The notes: a model not told the origin generated them from the sequence alone. 64,000 bases of DNA from Ziziphus jujuba (GCF_031755915.1 NC_083388.1:20238001-20302000), one strand, 5' to 3'; counted from the first letter of the stretch, positions 49,850-63,159 are shown. Numbers and translations are program-made.

Positions 49850-52800
49850 TCAAGGGAATAATCATTTATACTATTTTCACTTTTGTTTTAAATGTAATTA
49901 AATACATATCTTTTAAAAATTATCACTAAAATCTGTATGTTAGTTCTTATATGTTAATTCTAGTAATTAAATAACATAACTATATTTCCAAAATGTTAAT
50001 CAATTATAAAATATTAAGTTTTAATTTATAAAAATTGATAGATAATTTGTTTTTATATGTATGAAAAAACTAAAGAGTAATTAATAATTTTCCAATAGCA
50101 TAAATTTAAGTATAATTATTGCAAAATTGAAAAAGTCTCATGAAATTTGTCTTTTTTTTAAATGCTTTTATTAAAAACCGATTTGTTACATTCCTATTTG
50201 TTACCATTTTTTTAATATTAAAAATGAAGATTTCAAAGTTTGAATGTTTTTTTTTTTTAAAAATATAGTGATTTATTGATTACACTAATTTAATGCAAGC
50301 TATTATTCGTCACTTTCAATATTTATTACTAAAATTATTATTTATCATTATTAGTGATTATTATTGTTAAATGATCATTAGTAAAATTTATATATTAAAT
50401 AGTAATTTAAATGATTATCATTAAATATTTATTTTTAAAATTTTAAATAAAAAATAATAAAATTAAATATCATAATTAAAATTTATTACACAAAATAACA
50501 ATTACCAATAATAACAAATAGCAAGCGTCATTGATTATATACAATCATTGTTTTAAATTTTTTTTTTTTTTATGTGGAAGCCTATCAAATCACCATATGA
50601 ATATATGAGTATTTAAAAAAAAAAATGAACTTCAAAAGACAAATTTGTAATATATATATTTTTTTCTATTAATAAGATTAATATAGATAACAAAGTTCCA
50701 TTAAATGCACTAAAATAATCCTTCTAAAAGTTCTAACAAATCAAATCTGTTAATTGTTTTCGTAAGTTTGGCCTTTTTTATTAACGTCCATCGTACAATT
50801 GCACCTGTTCTTGTTCGTCAGGCTGCAGAACTCACGGGCCGCGGCTCTTTGTTTGTTTTTCATTTTATTGGTTGAAGCAGAAAAAATGAGACAAATAGAG
50901 GACGAGAAAAAGAACTATCAAACTTTTAAAAGAAGGACAAAGTGAGAAATAAAAAATAAAAACAAATAAATAAATAAAAGAATAAAATGGTGAGAAAAAG
51001 AGACACCAAAATTTTAAAAGAAGGGCAAAAGTGGGAAAAAAAAATAAATCAAACTTTCTAACGTAACATTGTGGGATTTAGTTCATACATTATAACAAAA
51101 ACCAAAAGAATAATGCTTGGGACCTTGATCTCCAAAAAAGAAAAAAAAAAAAATGGTTGGTATCAACATTTGACAAACAAATTTGGTAATTTTAGTATTA
51201 TTTTTAGACCAAATATAATTTTTGTATGATTAAAAGGAAATTTTTAGCCCATAAAAAATATTTATTTATTTATATATTGAAAGGCAGGACAATATGCATC
51301 CATTAATTAAAGTCTCAAATTGGAGCATCAGGAACCAGAAATATGAAAGATAAATATAGTATTCCATTTTTGAAGTAATATAAAAAAACCAGATAATGTT
51401 GAAGTGATAGGGAGATCAAACAATCAGAGAAGCTCTTTTTTTGGTGAAGGAGGTAAGAGATGATCAGGGTCGGACAAAATAGTTATAACCATATATGCAT
51501 CCATTAATATCTCTTATCGTTCCTTGAACCAATCGAATATATAATACAGACAAACCGACCTTATATATTAAGCTCTATTTCAAGTTTTCCAAAAACCAAT
51601 TTGGACTTACCCGTTATTTTGCAATTTCTAATATTGACTTGATAAAACCAAGGATTCTCAGAAATTTTGAGCTTCTATTGACCATTAAATCCCCCAAAAA
51701 AAAAAAAAAAAAAAATAAGAACCAAGAAATCCAAAAAAAAAAAAAAAAGTTATATCCACACATAAATAATTAATTATGCAAGAAGAAATGTATATATTGA
51801 AGTAGACAAATTGAAGTTCATATATTTATATATATATATATATATATAGACAGCTAACAAGTCAAAGATTACAAATCCCTACAAGTTTCATTTTACATTA
51901 TATGTATTGAAATATAATTTTAGTCTTTGGCGTTTTCAAGTGTCTTTCTTCTTGAGCCTTTTTCGTATGTGTCGAAGAAAACTAATAAAGTAGAAGACAA
52001 GAGCTAAGTATATATAAGAATGCATTAGTATTGGTATTATTATATAGAAACAAGCCATAAATACTTCTCTCTGATTGCAACACTAATAATTGATCAAATT
52101 CTTGTACAACAATATTATACGAACACACACTAAGCTTAAAAGTCTTCCTATTATATATTAATTTATCGATAACTACACTAAACTATATTTTATATTTTAC
52201 TGATTATCAGAAAGATTTATAAAATGGTTTGAAGAACAAGAAATTTGAAATTCTACACCTTCCTCTTGGAATTTTTGTACCAGCCTCATTGAATATTTCT
52301 AGGGGGTGAAGTAGTATTATAAAGCTTTTTGATGCTTTTCATATGGATAACGTTGATGACAATAAGATATCATTTTTTTTTTTTTTTAACCATACAACTA
52401 AATATAAATTTTGATAACAACTGATTGGACTACATATATATGCAAATATATACATACATATATATATATATACACCAAAACACTTGTTCAAAACGCAATG
52501 GATGATCAACATTAATGCATTAAATTCAACTGATTGGATCTATTCATTAGTAATTGTGTCTCTTCAAAAATCCAGCAGCCATCGCAATATAATAACAATA
52601 ATAATAATAACTCTCTTTAAAGCGAAACAAATAACAACGATCAAAAGGTTGGGTGTTGGGGAGTAAGGGAGAGGGAGACTCCTCCTCTTTGTTTACTTGT
52701 TTTTTTCACTTGATTATGTTTTATTTAGTTAAGACTATCAAGTCAAGAAGAAGAAGAAGAAGAAGAAGAAGGTCCTAAATACATTGATTCTTCTGAGCTT

Positions 52801-54288
52801 CAGAAATACTAATATTACCAATGAAACATAACTAAGATTAAATGCCAAAAGCCACAGTTGTATCAAAACTATGGAGAGCCTTGATAAAATTAGGAACACC
52901 AAAGAACAGGAAAGTACAACTTTCTAGTAGACCTCTTCAAACTGCCTTACCTAGATTCTAAAATCTCCCTAACTACTCAACCTATTTCGTCATGATCTGA
53001 AAGTCCTAAATTTAGACTTTTACATGCCTAAATGAGCTTTCTACCATTTATAAGAAAATCAATAATATGACCTACCATATTATTTTTTTCTATACAGATT
53101 GAACAATCATATGCGTAAGTGCTGGAATTATATATTTATGTATATAAAATGCCAAACATCCCAAAATTTGAAAATCTCTCACGTATAACGTAGCAAGTGC
53201 AAGGGAATATTTTAGATCTGTAGCATATTCTCATAGGGAAATATGAACAAGAAATCCAAAACCATCACCCAATCTCCTGAATGATGTGACCGGAAAGACA
53301 GAAAAAGTAACTAACAAGGATAAGATCAGAATTTGAGGCTCTCACACAAACTAATTATAACCATCCATGATATATAAGCTTTTGACGAAAAAAAGGACTA
53401 TATATATGATTGTTGTTTTCCCAAACAACTTGCTTTGCTATGATAAGATAGTAGTCACTAATATTGGAATTATCCATTCCACCTGATGTTGCACCATTGC
53501 AATTTGCAGTCTCTGACCAAAAGCAAGAATTGAATAACCAAACAGAATAATGGTCTTACACTCATTTGATCTTTTTTCTCTGTTTTCCCCCTGTGCATTG
53601 CTTATACTCTCTTCTAAATTTCAACGCAAGTTATCCAACATTGAAGATAACAAGAAAAATAAAAGCACGACAAGAAAAATCAGATGTTAAAAGCTCACAC
53701 CGTAAAATCAGCCAAAAAAGAAGTCTCACAATGTCAGCATCATGGACCTTTTTAGATTCTTTAACTGCATATTTGGAGTTACTTATTTGAAGTAGAAACA
53801 GAAAACCGTTCAAGGCAGTTTTTTTCCTTAGCAAATAGAAAGTGTCTTTAAAAGGCTTATGATTCAAAGCCTATGCCCCCCAAGTCCCTCCAAAGGACAA
53901 CACAGCACAAATATGCAAAGTCATGCCTTTCAGGCAGCATCAATCGATCACATATGGAACATACGAATTTCAAGATGGTCTCTTTTATTTCTTGAAGTAC
54001 AAAATCCAAAAGCAAAAGCTGACCCGAAAACATAATGCTAGCTAGCTAGTACTAGGACAAACATTTTAAGTTGGGCTTGCATGACATAAACATATAGCAA
54101 CCACCCTAAGAATCCCATTTTCTGTTCCATATTATTTTAGTAAAAACATAAGAAACCCATGACCATACACAAAGCTAGGAAGATATATATTATAAGTTAG
54201 ATTGACATGAACACAAGGCAAACAACTAGGAGAGGGAACAATTTCCATATGGGCACGAGAGGAATCACCACATCGAGAATAGAGTTCC

Positions 54289-55257
54289 CTAAAGCTGCTC
54301 GTCAAAGGCCAATTCCTCTATCATATTGCCATGGATATTGAGGGGATTGAAAGTTTCAATGTCAGAGCACTTATTAGGAACTAGTATAATATTTCCAAGT
54401 CCCTGTTGATGATCAAGTAGTGAAGGGTGTGTAGGCAATGGGTATTTACGTGCTATGACAACCGAATTAATTACTTCATCGGTTGGATGAAACACAGAGA
54501 GAACCTCAAACCCTCTAAGATCACAAGGATCAACAACCGGATACAGAAAAGCTCGAGCACCATGAGCACTCCTCAGCATCAAGAGAGCTCCAGGAGACAT
54601 ATACTTGGCCAAATGATCAATAACTCTGAGCTTCTCTTCCTTGTCCATACCAACAAGAGCTGCCAAAAATACAACATCAAAGTCTCTCAAAGCGTTTGTG
54701 ACATCCATAATATTGGTGGTGTGGAAAAACAACCTTTTCGATAGGTCAGAATCACAGGGCAGCAAAGCAAGAGCTTTTGAATTGGCAGATGGGTCAATGT
54801 CAAAGTTGTAGAAAACGGTTTTTAAAAGGTGATTGGAGGCCAAGACAATAGAGGTGAGAGGCAGAGGACCTGAGCCCACAAAGGCAATTTTTTTGGGTTC
54901 ATGGGTATAGTGTTGTTTAAGAATGTTGAATTCGAGTTGGCCAAGCTTGAGGTAATTGGAATAGTAAGGGAAAATGTTGAAATTCTGAAGTGGGTTTTGG
55001 AAAGAGGCTAGGATTGTTGAGAAATGGGACTCCAAATGACCCTCAGCTTCACCACAGAGCCTAATGAGTTTGGACCTAATTTCTTGAACCCTTTTGCAAA
55101 GCTTTGTAACGTCAATAGGACTTGGTGGGATACATGTGTGAACAAGTTGGGTGAAGAGCATGTCGACATCTTTGGAAGGTTTGAGACTTTCAAGGCTTGA
55201 GATTTGCTCATACAAATCACAGATCTTTTCTACCAAAGCCTCTTCCTGGCAAACCAT
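54289..55257 (-). CDS. NAS: Nicotianamine synthase
   Basis: A single-exon ORF of 322 aa, the usual NAS length and structure. It catalyses the fusion of three S-adenosylmethionine molecules to nicotianamine, releasing methylthioadenosine; nicotianamine chelates Fe, Zn, Cu and Ni for phloem and intracellular transport. Visible landmarks: the N-terminal helical region (VEKICDLYEQISSLESLKPS), LCGEAEGHLESHFS with the conserved Glu, FPYYSNYLKLGQLEFNIL, the Rossmann SAM-binding stretch KKIAFVGSGPLPLTSIVLA, NFDIDPSANSKA, DVVFLAALVGMDKEEKL, and YMSPGALLMLRSAHGARAFL. The start is the first Met (MVCQEEALVEKI), in line with the family. No frameshift or missing motif is seen, so it looks functional. The gene stands alone, about 9 kb from KNOX and 6 kb from the PPR gene. 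Confidence 0.95.
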   Translation of the reverse strand: MVCQEEALVEKICDLYEQISSLESLKPSKDVDMLFTQLVHTCIPPSPIDVTKLCKRVQEIRSKLIRLCGEAEGHLESHFSTILASFQNPLQNFNIFPYYSNYLKLGQLEFNILKQHYTHEPKKIAFVGSGPLPLTSIVLASNHLLKTVFYNFDIDPSANSKALALLPCDSDLSKRLFFHTTNIMDVTNALRDFDVVFLAALVGMDKEEKLRVIDHLAKYMSPGALLMLRSAHGARAFLYPVVDPCDLRGFEVLSVFHPTDEVINSVVIARKYPLPTHPSLLDHQQGLGNIILVPNKCSDIETFNPLNIHGNMIEELAFDEQL

Positions 55258-55456
55258 GTCGATACTATGAGGTTATGGAAGACTTGGAAACCAAGGAAAA
55301 AAAGAAAAAAATTATACAAAATACACAACAGATACTCTTTCAGAGCAAACCCTTGTGGCAATTGCTTCAGCTCCTCTCTAGAGGGGTCAATATTTAATGG
55401 CCATATCTGGGACCCACTTCTTGCCTTGGTGTTTAACTTGGTTTGCCATTGAGTGC

Positions 55457-55463
55457 ATTTATA
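55457..55463 (-). promoter_or_regulatory. Putative TATA box of NAS gene
   Basis: On the minus strand TATAAAT lies about 200 bases before the start codon, preceded by GTGGGCCCC. This predicts a 5' UTR of about 165-175 bases. No recognised iron-deficiency element was seen immediately upstream. Confidence 0.55.
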
Positions 55464-55469
55464 GGGGCC

Positions 55470-58400
55470 CACACTTGACATAAATGATATTAGCTAGGGT
55501 TGAAATGAGCACATCTTGCCATTCGAATTGGAACAGTGAATATCTAAAGTAAAGTCACTTGTTTTCTCTCTTTTTTTATTTTTTAACTAATTACAAATAA
55601 TCTTCCCTTTGGTTAATGTTTATATTTTAGCATAAATGAGTGCTATGTTAAATATTTATAATGGCAAAAAAGAAAAAGGTTTATGAAACTGAATTTCATT
55701 TTATAAGTTGATTTTAATTTTGTGTTTTATACTTTTTTTCTTCTTTTAATTATGTTGCTAAATATTCTAATTGTACTATAAAACATAAACTGGTTATGCA
55801 CAATTTAAAAAAAAAAGTTAAAAAAAAAATTAAAACATAAAAGTAACCAAATGAACACTTAAAATTTTGAATCATTCAAACATAAAAAGAATCTGTAACT
55901 TATGATAGGTAACAAAACTTGTTCCCAAAAAACTCATATTGAGCAGTGGTGAGTGTTGGCAATTTTATCGCAGCTGGTTAATTAATGGGACACGATTCGT
56001 CCTTGAAAAGAAATGTAATCAATTTGCTAAGTCGAATTTCTTGGACGGACTGGTTTATTTTTTTCAGCATAACATGAACTAGCCCATATAGGAGCATTTA
56101 CTGGTTATTATTATTAATGAAACCATATATCAACATTTTTTACCAAAAAAATAAAAACCCTCATATTTTAATTGACTACCATTAAGAATTTACCCTTTTT
56201 TTTATTAATATTTTAGTTTTAAAAAATAAAATTATTATCCCAGTAGCTCCTTCAATTCTATCCATACACAACTGTATTTAAACTTTGACTTTTAAGGCAA
56301 TTTGATTTTTAAACTATTTTATTTACTTTTTAACCGTTTTAATATGTTTAATGTACCCTTTTTTTTTTCTTTTTTTTATGTGAATAAAGAAAGGATTTCT
56401 TGGTAGTGTACTGTATATTTTAAAACTGCTTAAAAGTATATTAAAAATAGTTTAAAAAGCAAATTGTTCCAAACAATAAAATTTAGAAACCAAATGTGAA
56501 AATTGAAAAAAAATGTTAATAAATCGTTGAAAATATTTAGGAAATAATAAAGCCAATAACCCTATCAAAATAAATTTAAAAAATGAAACTGTATAGGCTT
56601 TTAATTTTAGTTTTTTTCATCTAATGATGTTTAATTTACTTATTTTAAATGTGAATTAAAGATTATTAGTCATCTAAATGATTATAAAATTAACGAAAAG
56701 GATAAAATTATCAAATTGAACATAATTTTAAGTTATATATAATTTTAAATTGTATTGATTTTTTTATTTTTTATTTTAAAATTTAAATTTTTTTAAAACA
56801 TTTAATAAATTATAAATATCACTAAAAATTTATTTTAAATAAATAAATTACATACAAAATAAAATAAAATTTTCATAAAAATCAAATGGTAGTATATAAC
56901 CAATTAATTATTAATATTAACAAAAAAAAAACCAATTAATTATTAGAGGTCAAATAAAACCAGTAAAAGTGGATGCAATAGAAGCAGTACCTAGTATGGT
57001 CTTATTTTAGGCCTTGGAAACATTGAAAGTTGCAGAAAGTAAACTGGCCTGGGGGTGGTGAATATGAATTTCATTGGGAAGAGCGAAGTTCTGCAGGAGG
57101 AGAGAAGTTGGTTGTTGCAGAACTGTATCATGCAGTAATGTTGGAAAATGACGACACACTTCACATTTCTTAATTTAAAGAATTTAACATTAAAAAGTTA
57201 CTATTTATGGGTCAATCTTATAAGATCGTGTCATGAAAAAAGATAAAAATAAAATACTGTTGTACGAGGGGTCTAAATAAATTGAATGTATCGAATAATT
57301 TTTTTTTATGAATTTGAACTAGAAATTAAAAAGCCCATTTCTCTTCCTTTTGTTAATTGGGTAGGTAATCTTCGATCAGATGGAAAAGATAAAAGTGATA
57401 AACTCATTGACTAAATATTACCTTATGTAAATTCCAATATTCCATACCCACCCATCTATGCCATTTTCACCCAAAAAAAACAAAAAAAAAAAAGAGAGAT
57501 CTACGCCATTGACGCAATCCTACTGTGAAATAAACGACCATGGGGATTAAAAAAAAAAAATTAAAAAGAAATCAAACAATATATATAACAAATAGTTCAC
57601 TTGTCAAAGTTGAAGTAACCCAATGGCAAAAGCGACCACACATCGAATTGGCTTTGGGTTGTGAATGTTTGAATGTTACATTGCGTAAAATAATAATAAT
57701 AATAATAAAAGCTTTGAGGAAAACTCATAAAAAACCCTATTGCAATTTTTATTCATTCATTTAGTTTAGAGTTTTTGTAAGATTATCTGGTTAGTGATTT
57801 CACACCTGTCTAATTGTTAACCCTTATATATGTGTATTTGGAAAACCTGTATATGATTACTTTTAAGAACTATTAAAAAAAATATATATATACCATACAC
57901 AAATGATAATGTAAACTATACATTAATTATCTTCGTCAATATTCTTATATATATAAAGATTATGCTATATTATCAGCATCATTCAGTTCACACTAGCTTG
58001 CCAGCCAATTCAACATCTACCCCACCTGTCTTATCCTATTACATCTCAAACATTGAGTTTGGGTCCACCAAATGTAACATTTCACATCCAAAGGTCATCA
58101 CCCTGATTGATCATTCCATTGGAGTTCAATTTGATCGCCAAATTTAGCTTTGGTTTCTTGGCCATTACTCTGTTCCTCCATTTTTCAATTCTGTTATTTG
58201 TTATACGTTTTGTTTTACTTCTTAATGAGGAACTTAATTCTTACATATTTTTGGAGCAAACATTTTGGCAAATGATTCAATTATTTTCACTTAATTCTCT
58301 ACATATAGAGTAAATAGGACCCATTTTTAGTCTTTGTTTTGTATAGGGAAAACTTTGAAAATTCTTAAGGAAAACTTAAAAAATTTTCAAGTGTTTTTTT

Positions 58401-58763
58401 TTTTTTTTTAATGTTTGAAGAAAGAAAAAGTGATTAATTTGTTTTTTATAAGAAAATAAATATTTGGTCTAATAGACTATCTAATTCATCTTATAATACC
58501 ACATATTGATATGATATAAAATTAAATAGAATAAAAAAATATATAATTTTTTTTTTTTAAAAAAATTCTAATGTTATTTAAATACTATATAAGAATTTAA
58601 TTGATTTATATTAAATGATTCATTTTTTCTTATTAAATTTTTAATATTAAAAAATAAAAATAAAAATATTTTAAATTAATTTTATTATTTATAATTTACC
58701 GATATTATCTTAAATAACCAATGATAAGAATAACTAAATAATCTATTCAATCATTCCTATGTT

Positions 58764-58796
<33 letters not shown>

Positions 58797-61383
58797 TTTT
58801 CCATCATCACTCATCGTTTGTGAAACAAAATAATTAATAAACTATTTCCACAACAAGTCATATGTGGGCCTTCATGTCTGTATCTTCACGAAGTGGTCGC
58901 ACATCCGCTTGAATGTTAGACTTCTTCGAAGTGCCCCATAAGTTTCCACTATTTTATTTTATTTTTTCTAGTAAGATGTAATATGTTTGAAAAATATTAT
59001 TTGAATTCTACTGATTCATTATTAATAGGTTCGGTCGCAACTAATAATTTAATTGGCAATATTATGGATTTATTTTTCTATAAAAAAATTTTAAAATCCA
59101 ATTAATTATTATCACATCAAGAATTTCATTAATAATTAATAATAATTTTATTAGCTGTAATAAAAATAAAGTTCCTATATATTTTTTTTCTACGCTATTA
59201 TAATTATTATTATTATTATTTTTCTGTTCTTTTTTGGCCACATAGAGGTGGCCTTACATAAAATGAATAGCCACCATAACTTCCTAGGTGTTGACATCTA
59301 CCATCTTTAAGTTCTTTTACTATTTCAAATGCAAACTTTCTAAGAAAAGGTATATACAAAAATAATTAAGGTCTGTATATTTAATTATTTCTATTTTTCC
59401 CCTTTTTTCTTCAACTTCAATGGTTCATATGAGATACCATCATTCCCTCGAGTTAGTGCATGTTATCAATTGGATGCTTTCTCTGCCTTTAGAAATTCTC
59501 TTTCTTTTACCTCATTTTTAACTTAAATTAGCTTCTGAAGCCAATAAGACTTCAAACTAGTGCTTGAAATATCTCTAGAATATAGTCTTGTGTGACAAAT
59601 GGAAAGAGAACTACAACATAGAAAATTTTTCGTGCTCTGTGTGTGTGTGTGTGTCCTCTCTTCACGTAAAGCTTTGCGTATATGTATCATATCTTATCTT
59701 TGACCTTTTTATCATGTGAATAAATAGTAAAAGAATACTTGCAAGTTGAAGTTTTTGAAATAGTATTTTATACAAATCTTTAGAAAAAACGAATTTTACA
59801 TCCGAATTAAGATAAAAAGTTCAGAAACAATTTTCATTCTGCAATAAAAATCCAAACACCATTTACAATCCATATGACTTTTTTCTTTTTCTTTTTATCA
59901 TTATGCTTTTCAAAGAGAATCTACGAAAGGAGTTGATATAGATTTAGACAATATAGAATGCAAACTTTTAATATGATATTGGTATGACAATAATTTCACC
60001 CCCTTTTGGATGGAAGAAGAGGAAGATACATTTTTGTTTGTATAATAAATGGAATTGCTACTTTTCTGCCCCCCCCCCCTTGGGCTACTTTCACCACCAG
60101 GAAAACAGTAGTAATGCGACTACTCGACATTGAATTTAGGTGTTCCTTTTTGTGGAGGCTCTTTTCCGAATGTGGGGTTGAATTTTATGGAAATTGCTCA
60201 AAAGAACCATAATATATATATATATATATATAAATAATATTCTGTGTTTTATACTGAAATTTTATTTGCAGGCTTTTGTAAAAAAAGAACTTTGAGGAAA
60301 ATGGTATCCAAATGATCTTTTTCATAGAAATATGCCTGAATTTTCTTTGAGTTCTGCGATTTGCCCTTTTTTCATTGAAAGTGATAAATAAATAGAAAAA
60401 TAAATTTCCACATTATCTTTGAAATTGAAAGAAAGGTGGAGTTAGCTGAGGCATGCCCCATACGCCATGACCTAGAAAGCGAAACTCTAATATTTTAAAA
60501 AAACAAAACCATCATAATCGAAGCCATGTTGTTTGGCTACAAATGAAGTCAATTTCATTCACCGTGGCCATTTAAGCAAGAGGTGTGTGACAGCCACACG
60601 ACTCCATGTGCCGTATGCTTGTTATTGAGAACGATGGAGCTTATTCCATTCACACCTTTTCTAGATTTTCCTTTATCTGGTCCATGCAACTTGGCCTCTA
60701 CAGCAGCTTTCCAATCTTTTTTTCAAGGTCAAATTCTTGCGTCCCATTCCAATAAATAGATGCTACTCATCTCTTTACCAACTATATAGGCTGCTACATA
60801 GTTTTGATTTGATTTTCTTCAATTTGAGGACCACTTGATTGATTTCAGAACTTTCAGAATTTAATAAAGACTTTAAAAGAAATGGGTTTTTATGTACATT
60901 TCATTGACATTCTATATCTCTCATTTAACCAATTCAAAAGCCCATAGGCCACTTGCTTTCTTTGTCTCTAAAAGCCACAAGATGTAACAGTTATTTCATG
61001 GGGTGAGCAAACTACTGTATATAATGGGATATAGATGAAGCATGTTATTCAAGATGAGATCCTAGTTCCTGTTTAGTTAAGTCTGTTTCTTTACTTCTAA
61101 TCTCACCCCAACTAAATAAAGGTAAAAACAATAACATTTACATGATGGAAAAGAGCTTTTAAGAACTTCATTGTAAAAACAAATAAATCCAATTGTATTA
61201 AAATCCCATCCAAAATCCTGGAGTTACATACAAAATTGTAAGTCAATACTATATTGTATATACTCATATTTCAAGTAAAGAACCTTATGAATATTTTTTT
61301 ACATCAGTTCATAATCTTCATATTTTACAAAGGAAAATTCATCGCGGTAATACAAAGACCACTTCAATTTCATATTTCAATGG
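55470..61383. other. Gene-poor AT-rich region between NAS and PPR genes
   Basis: Nothing coding is supported over 5.9 kb. It holds a foldback element (56298-56466), a TA microsatellite (about 58766-58790), a GT tract near 59639-59653, a C-run at about 60069-60079 and many A/T runs. The right-hand end is the 3' flank of the PPR gene. Confidence 0.5.
56298..56466. mobile_element. Foldback element, MITE candidate (about 169 bp)
   Basis: The left arm begins CAATTTGATTTTTAAACTAT and the right arm ends ATAGTTTAAAAAGCAAATTG; they are near-perfect reverse complements over about 24 bases. Weaker pairing continues inward (ACTTTTTAACCGTTTTAATA against TATTTTAAAACTGCTTAAAA) to a GTAC/GTAC pair around an A/T-rich loop. 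A hairpin this long relative to its size is typical of MITEs; no family is assigned. Confidence 0.55.
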
Positions 61384-63159
61384 CTACGAGCTGCCTGGGA
61401 CATTATAGAGGTGTCCTTCAATATCAGGAAGGAAACCCTTCTCCACCATTTCCTCTCTTACAACCTGGTAAGTATTTTGATTTGGGACCAAGCCTCTTTC
61501 CAACAACTCATTAAGAAGCCTATTTGCTTCTTCGAGCTTGCCTTTCTTACAATATCCGTTGATCAAAACATTATATGTCACTATATTTGCAACTTTCCTA
61601 TCTTTTTCCATCTGTGATCTAACATTCAGTGCGGCCCTTAAGTTTCCTTCCCTGCAGTAGCCATCCATCAATGTATTGTATGTCAGGTGAGTTGGACTCA
61701 AACCCATACTGAACATTGCATTCAAGAGTCTTGTTGCCTTTCTTGACTCCCCTTTCCTGCATAATGCATCTATTAATATATTATAAGTTACAACGTCAGC
61801 TCTCAAGCCTTTATCTTGCATTTCTTCCAAAAGCTTTCGAGCCCCTTCCATGTTCCCCTGTCTGCACAGGCCAGCAATTAAGCAGTTATAGGTTGAACCT
61901 GTAGGGGAAATTCCACTTTCCAACATTACACGATGCAAATCGAATGCTTTCTCCATCATTTGATCCTTACAGTATGCATCAATAAGAGTATTATATGTAA
62001 TAACATTGGGAACTAAACCTCGATTTCTAATATCATCAACCAGTTCTCTAGTTTCCCTTACTTTCTTCTTCTTACAAAATCCATTTATAAGGGCATTGTA
62101 AGTTACAATGTCTGGCTTCAAACCCAAGCTAAGCATTTCATCTCGCAAGCCACAAGCCTCATCAAGCTTCCCGTCATTGCATAACCCATTAACCAATGTA
62201 TTATATGTAATCACACTGGGTTTTAGATCCTGCCTCCGCATTTCCTGAAACACCTTCATTGCAGCTGACACATTCTCATCTTTACAAAAGCCATCAATTA
62301 ATATGTTATAAGTAATCTCATTCGGACAAATCTTACTTTCAACCATTTCCTTCAAAATGGCATTAGCTTTATTCATTTTTCCCACCTTGCCCATTTTGCA
62401 ATACCCATCAATCAGAGTATTATATGTAACTACATTTGGTGAGATACCCCATGCTTTCAAGTCTTCAATAACATCCCTTGCCTTATTCAATTTCCCAACC
62501 TTACACAACCCATTAATCACAATGTTGAAGGTGAACAAGTTAACCTCAATCCTCCTCTTAATCATCTCCTTGTACAAATATTCTACACGCTCAACTTTTT
62601 TCACCTTTACCAAAGCATATAGCAAAGGATTACATGATAATGCAGACAGCTTAAACCCATAATCACCAGCTCGGTCAAATACTTCAATTGCCATATGGAT
62701 TTTCGAATTTTGTACGTATGCCAACAGCAACATATCAATAATTATAGAATTTGAGCAAAAGTGGTTGCTACACATCGAAAGCATGTGAAAAAATGAAGAA
62801 TTTGAATGATTCTCATTCTTCTTAACAAACCCATCTAAGAAAGATCTAATCTTTGAGTACTTTTTGACACTGGCTAATGAGTGTAAGAGTCTACAAGTGA
62901 GTTCAAGAGTGTATGAAATATTAAACTGTTTCTGTGACCAGTTGAAGTACCTGAGAATGATTATAGGATCTGCTTCTGAGTCAAACAATTGCTGAAGAAG
63001 TGTGGTGGCATTCGAGTCAGTTATATGGGTTTTGAGTTCCAACCAGTGTTGCTTTTCGATGAGTTCTATGGCAAGTGGAATCCCAAATGAGTTTGATGTT
63101 GGACTTGTAAGAATGGACACTGAAGAAAAGACAGGCCAAAAGATCAGTTTGCTTCTCAT
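61384..63159 (-). CDS. P-class pentatricopeptide repeat (PPR) protein
   Basis: An intronless ORF of 591 aa. The N-terminus MRSKLIFWPVFSSVSILTSP has no acidic residue before about position 33 and is basic/Ser-rich, which fits an organelle (probably mitochondrial) presequence. From about residue 137 there are about 12 tandem 35-residue PPR motifs of the form VVTYNTLIDGYCK...; repeat 3 carries a 3-residue insertion (MGKVGKMNKA), and a partial motif and EGHLYNVPGSS close the protein. P-class PPRs bind organellar RNA one base per repeat and affect processing or stability; no E, DYW or SMR domain is present, so it is not an obvious editing factor. It resembles Arabidopsis At1g09820 as I recall it. 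The first Met was chosen because it opens the targeting-like leader. Confidence 0.92.
   Translation of the reverse strand: MRSKLIFWPVFSSVSILTSPTSNSFGIPLAIELIEKQHWLELKTHITDSNATTLLQQLFDSEADPIIILRYFNWSQKQFNISYTLELTCRLLHSLASVKKYSKIRSFLDGFVKKNENHSNSSFFHMLSMCSNHFCSNSIIIDMLLLAYVQNSKIHMAIEVFDRAGDYGFKLSALSCNPLLYALVKVKKVERVEYLYKEMIKRRIEVNLFTFNIVINGLCKVGKLNKARDVIEDLKAWGISPNVVTYNTLIDGYCKMGKVGKMNKANAILKEMVESKICPNEITYNILIDGFCKDENVSAAMKVFQEMRRQDLKPSVITYNTLVNGLCNDGKLDEACGLRDEMLSLGLKPDIVTYNALINGFCKKKKVRETRELVDDIRNRGLVPNVITYNTLIDAYCKDQMMEKAFDLHRVMLESGISPTGSTYNCLIAGLCRQGNMEGARKLLEEMQDKGLRADVVTYNILIDALCRKGESRKATRLLNAMFSMGLSPTHLTYNTLMDGYCREGNLRAALNVRSQMEKDRKVANIVTYNVLINGYCKKGKLEEANRLLNELLERGLVPNQNTYQVVREEMVEKGFLPDIEGHLYNVPGSS

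Larger units (their letters stand above)
45315..54288. other. Gene-poor region between KNOX and NAS genes
   Basis: 9 kb with no supported gene. The first 300-400 bases are the KNOX 3' UTR. The rest is AT-rich, with a SINE-like element (46609-46715), a foldback (47542-47661), an inverted repeat (47848/47969), TA runs near 47661, 49555, 49815 and 51828, poly-A tracts near 48735 and 51700, and an AAG microsatellite at about 52747-52771. ORFs of 60-80 codons here have no family resemblance. Confidence 0.5.

Noticed and set aside
49707..49901. 64-codon ORF ending in Ile-Tyr repeats
   Set aside because: The tail is translation of a TA microsatellite.
57540..57764. 74-codon ORF starting MGIKKKKLKRN
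   Set aside because: Built from poly-A and ATA repeats; no family resemblance.
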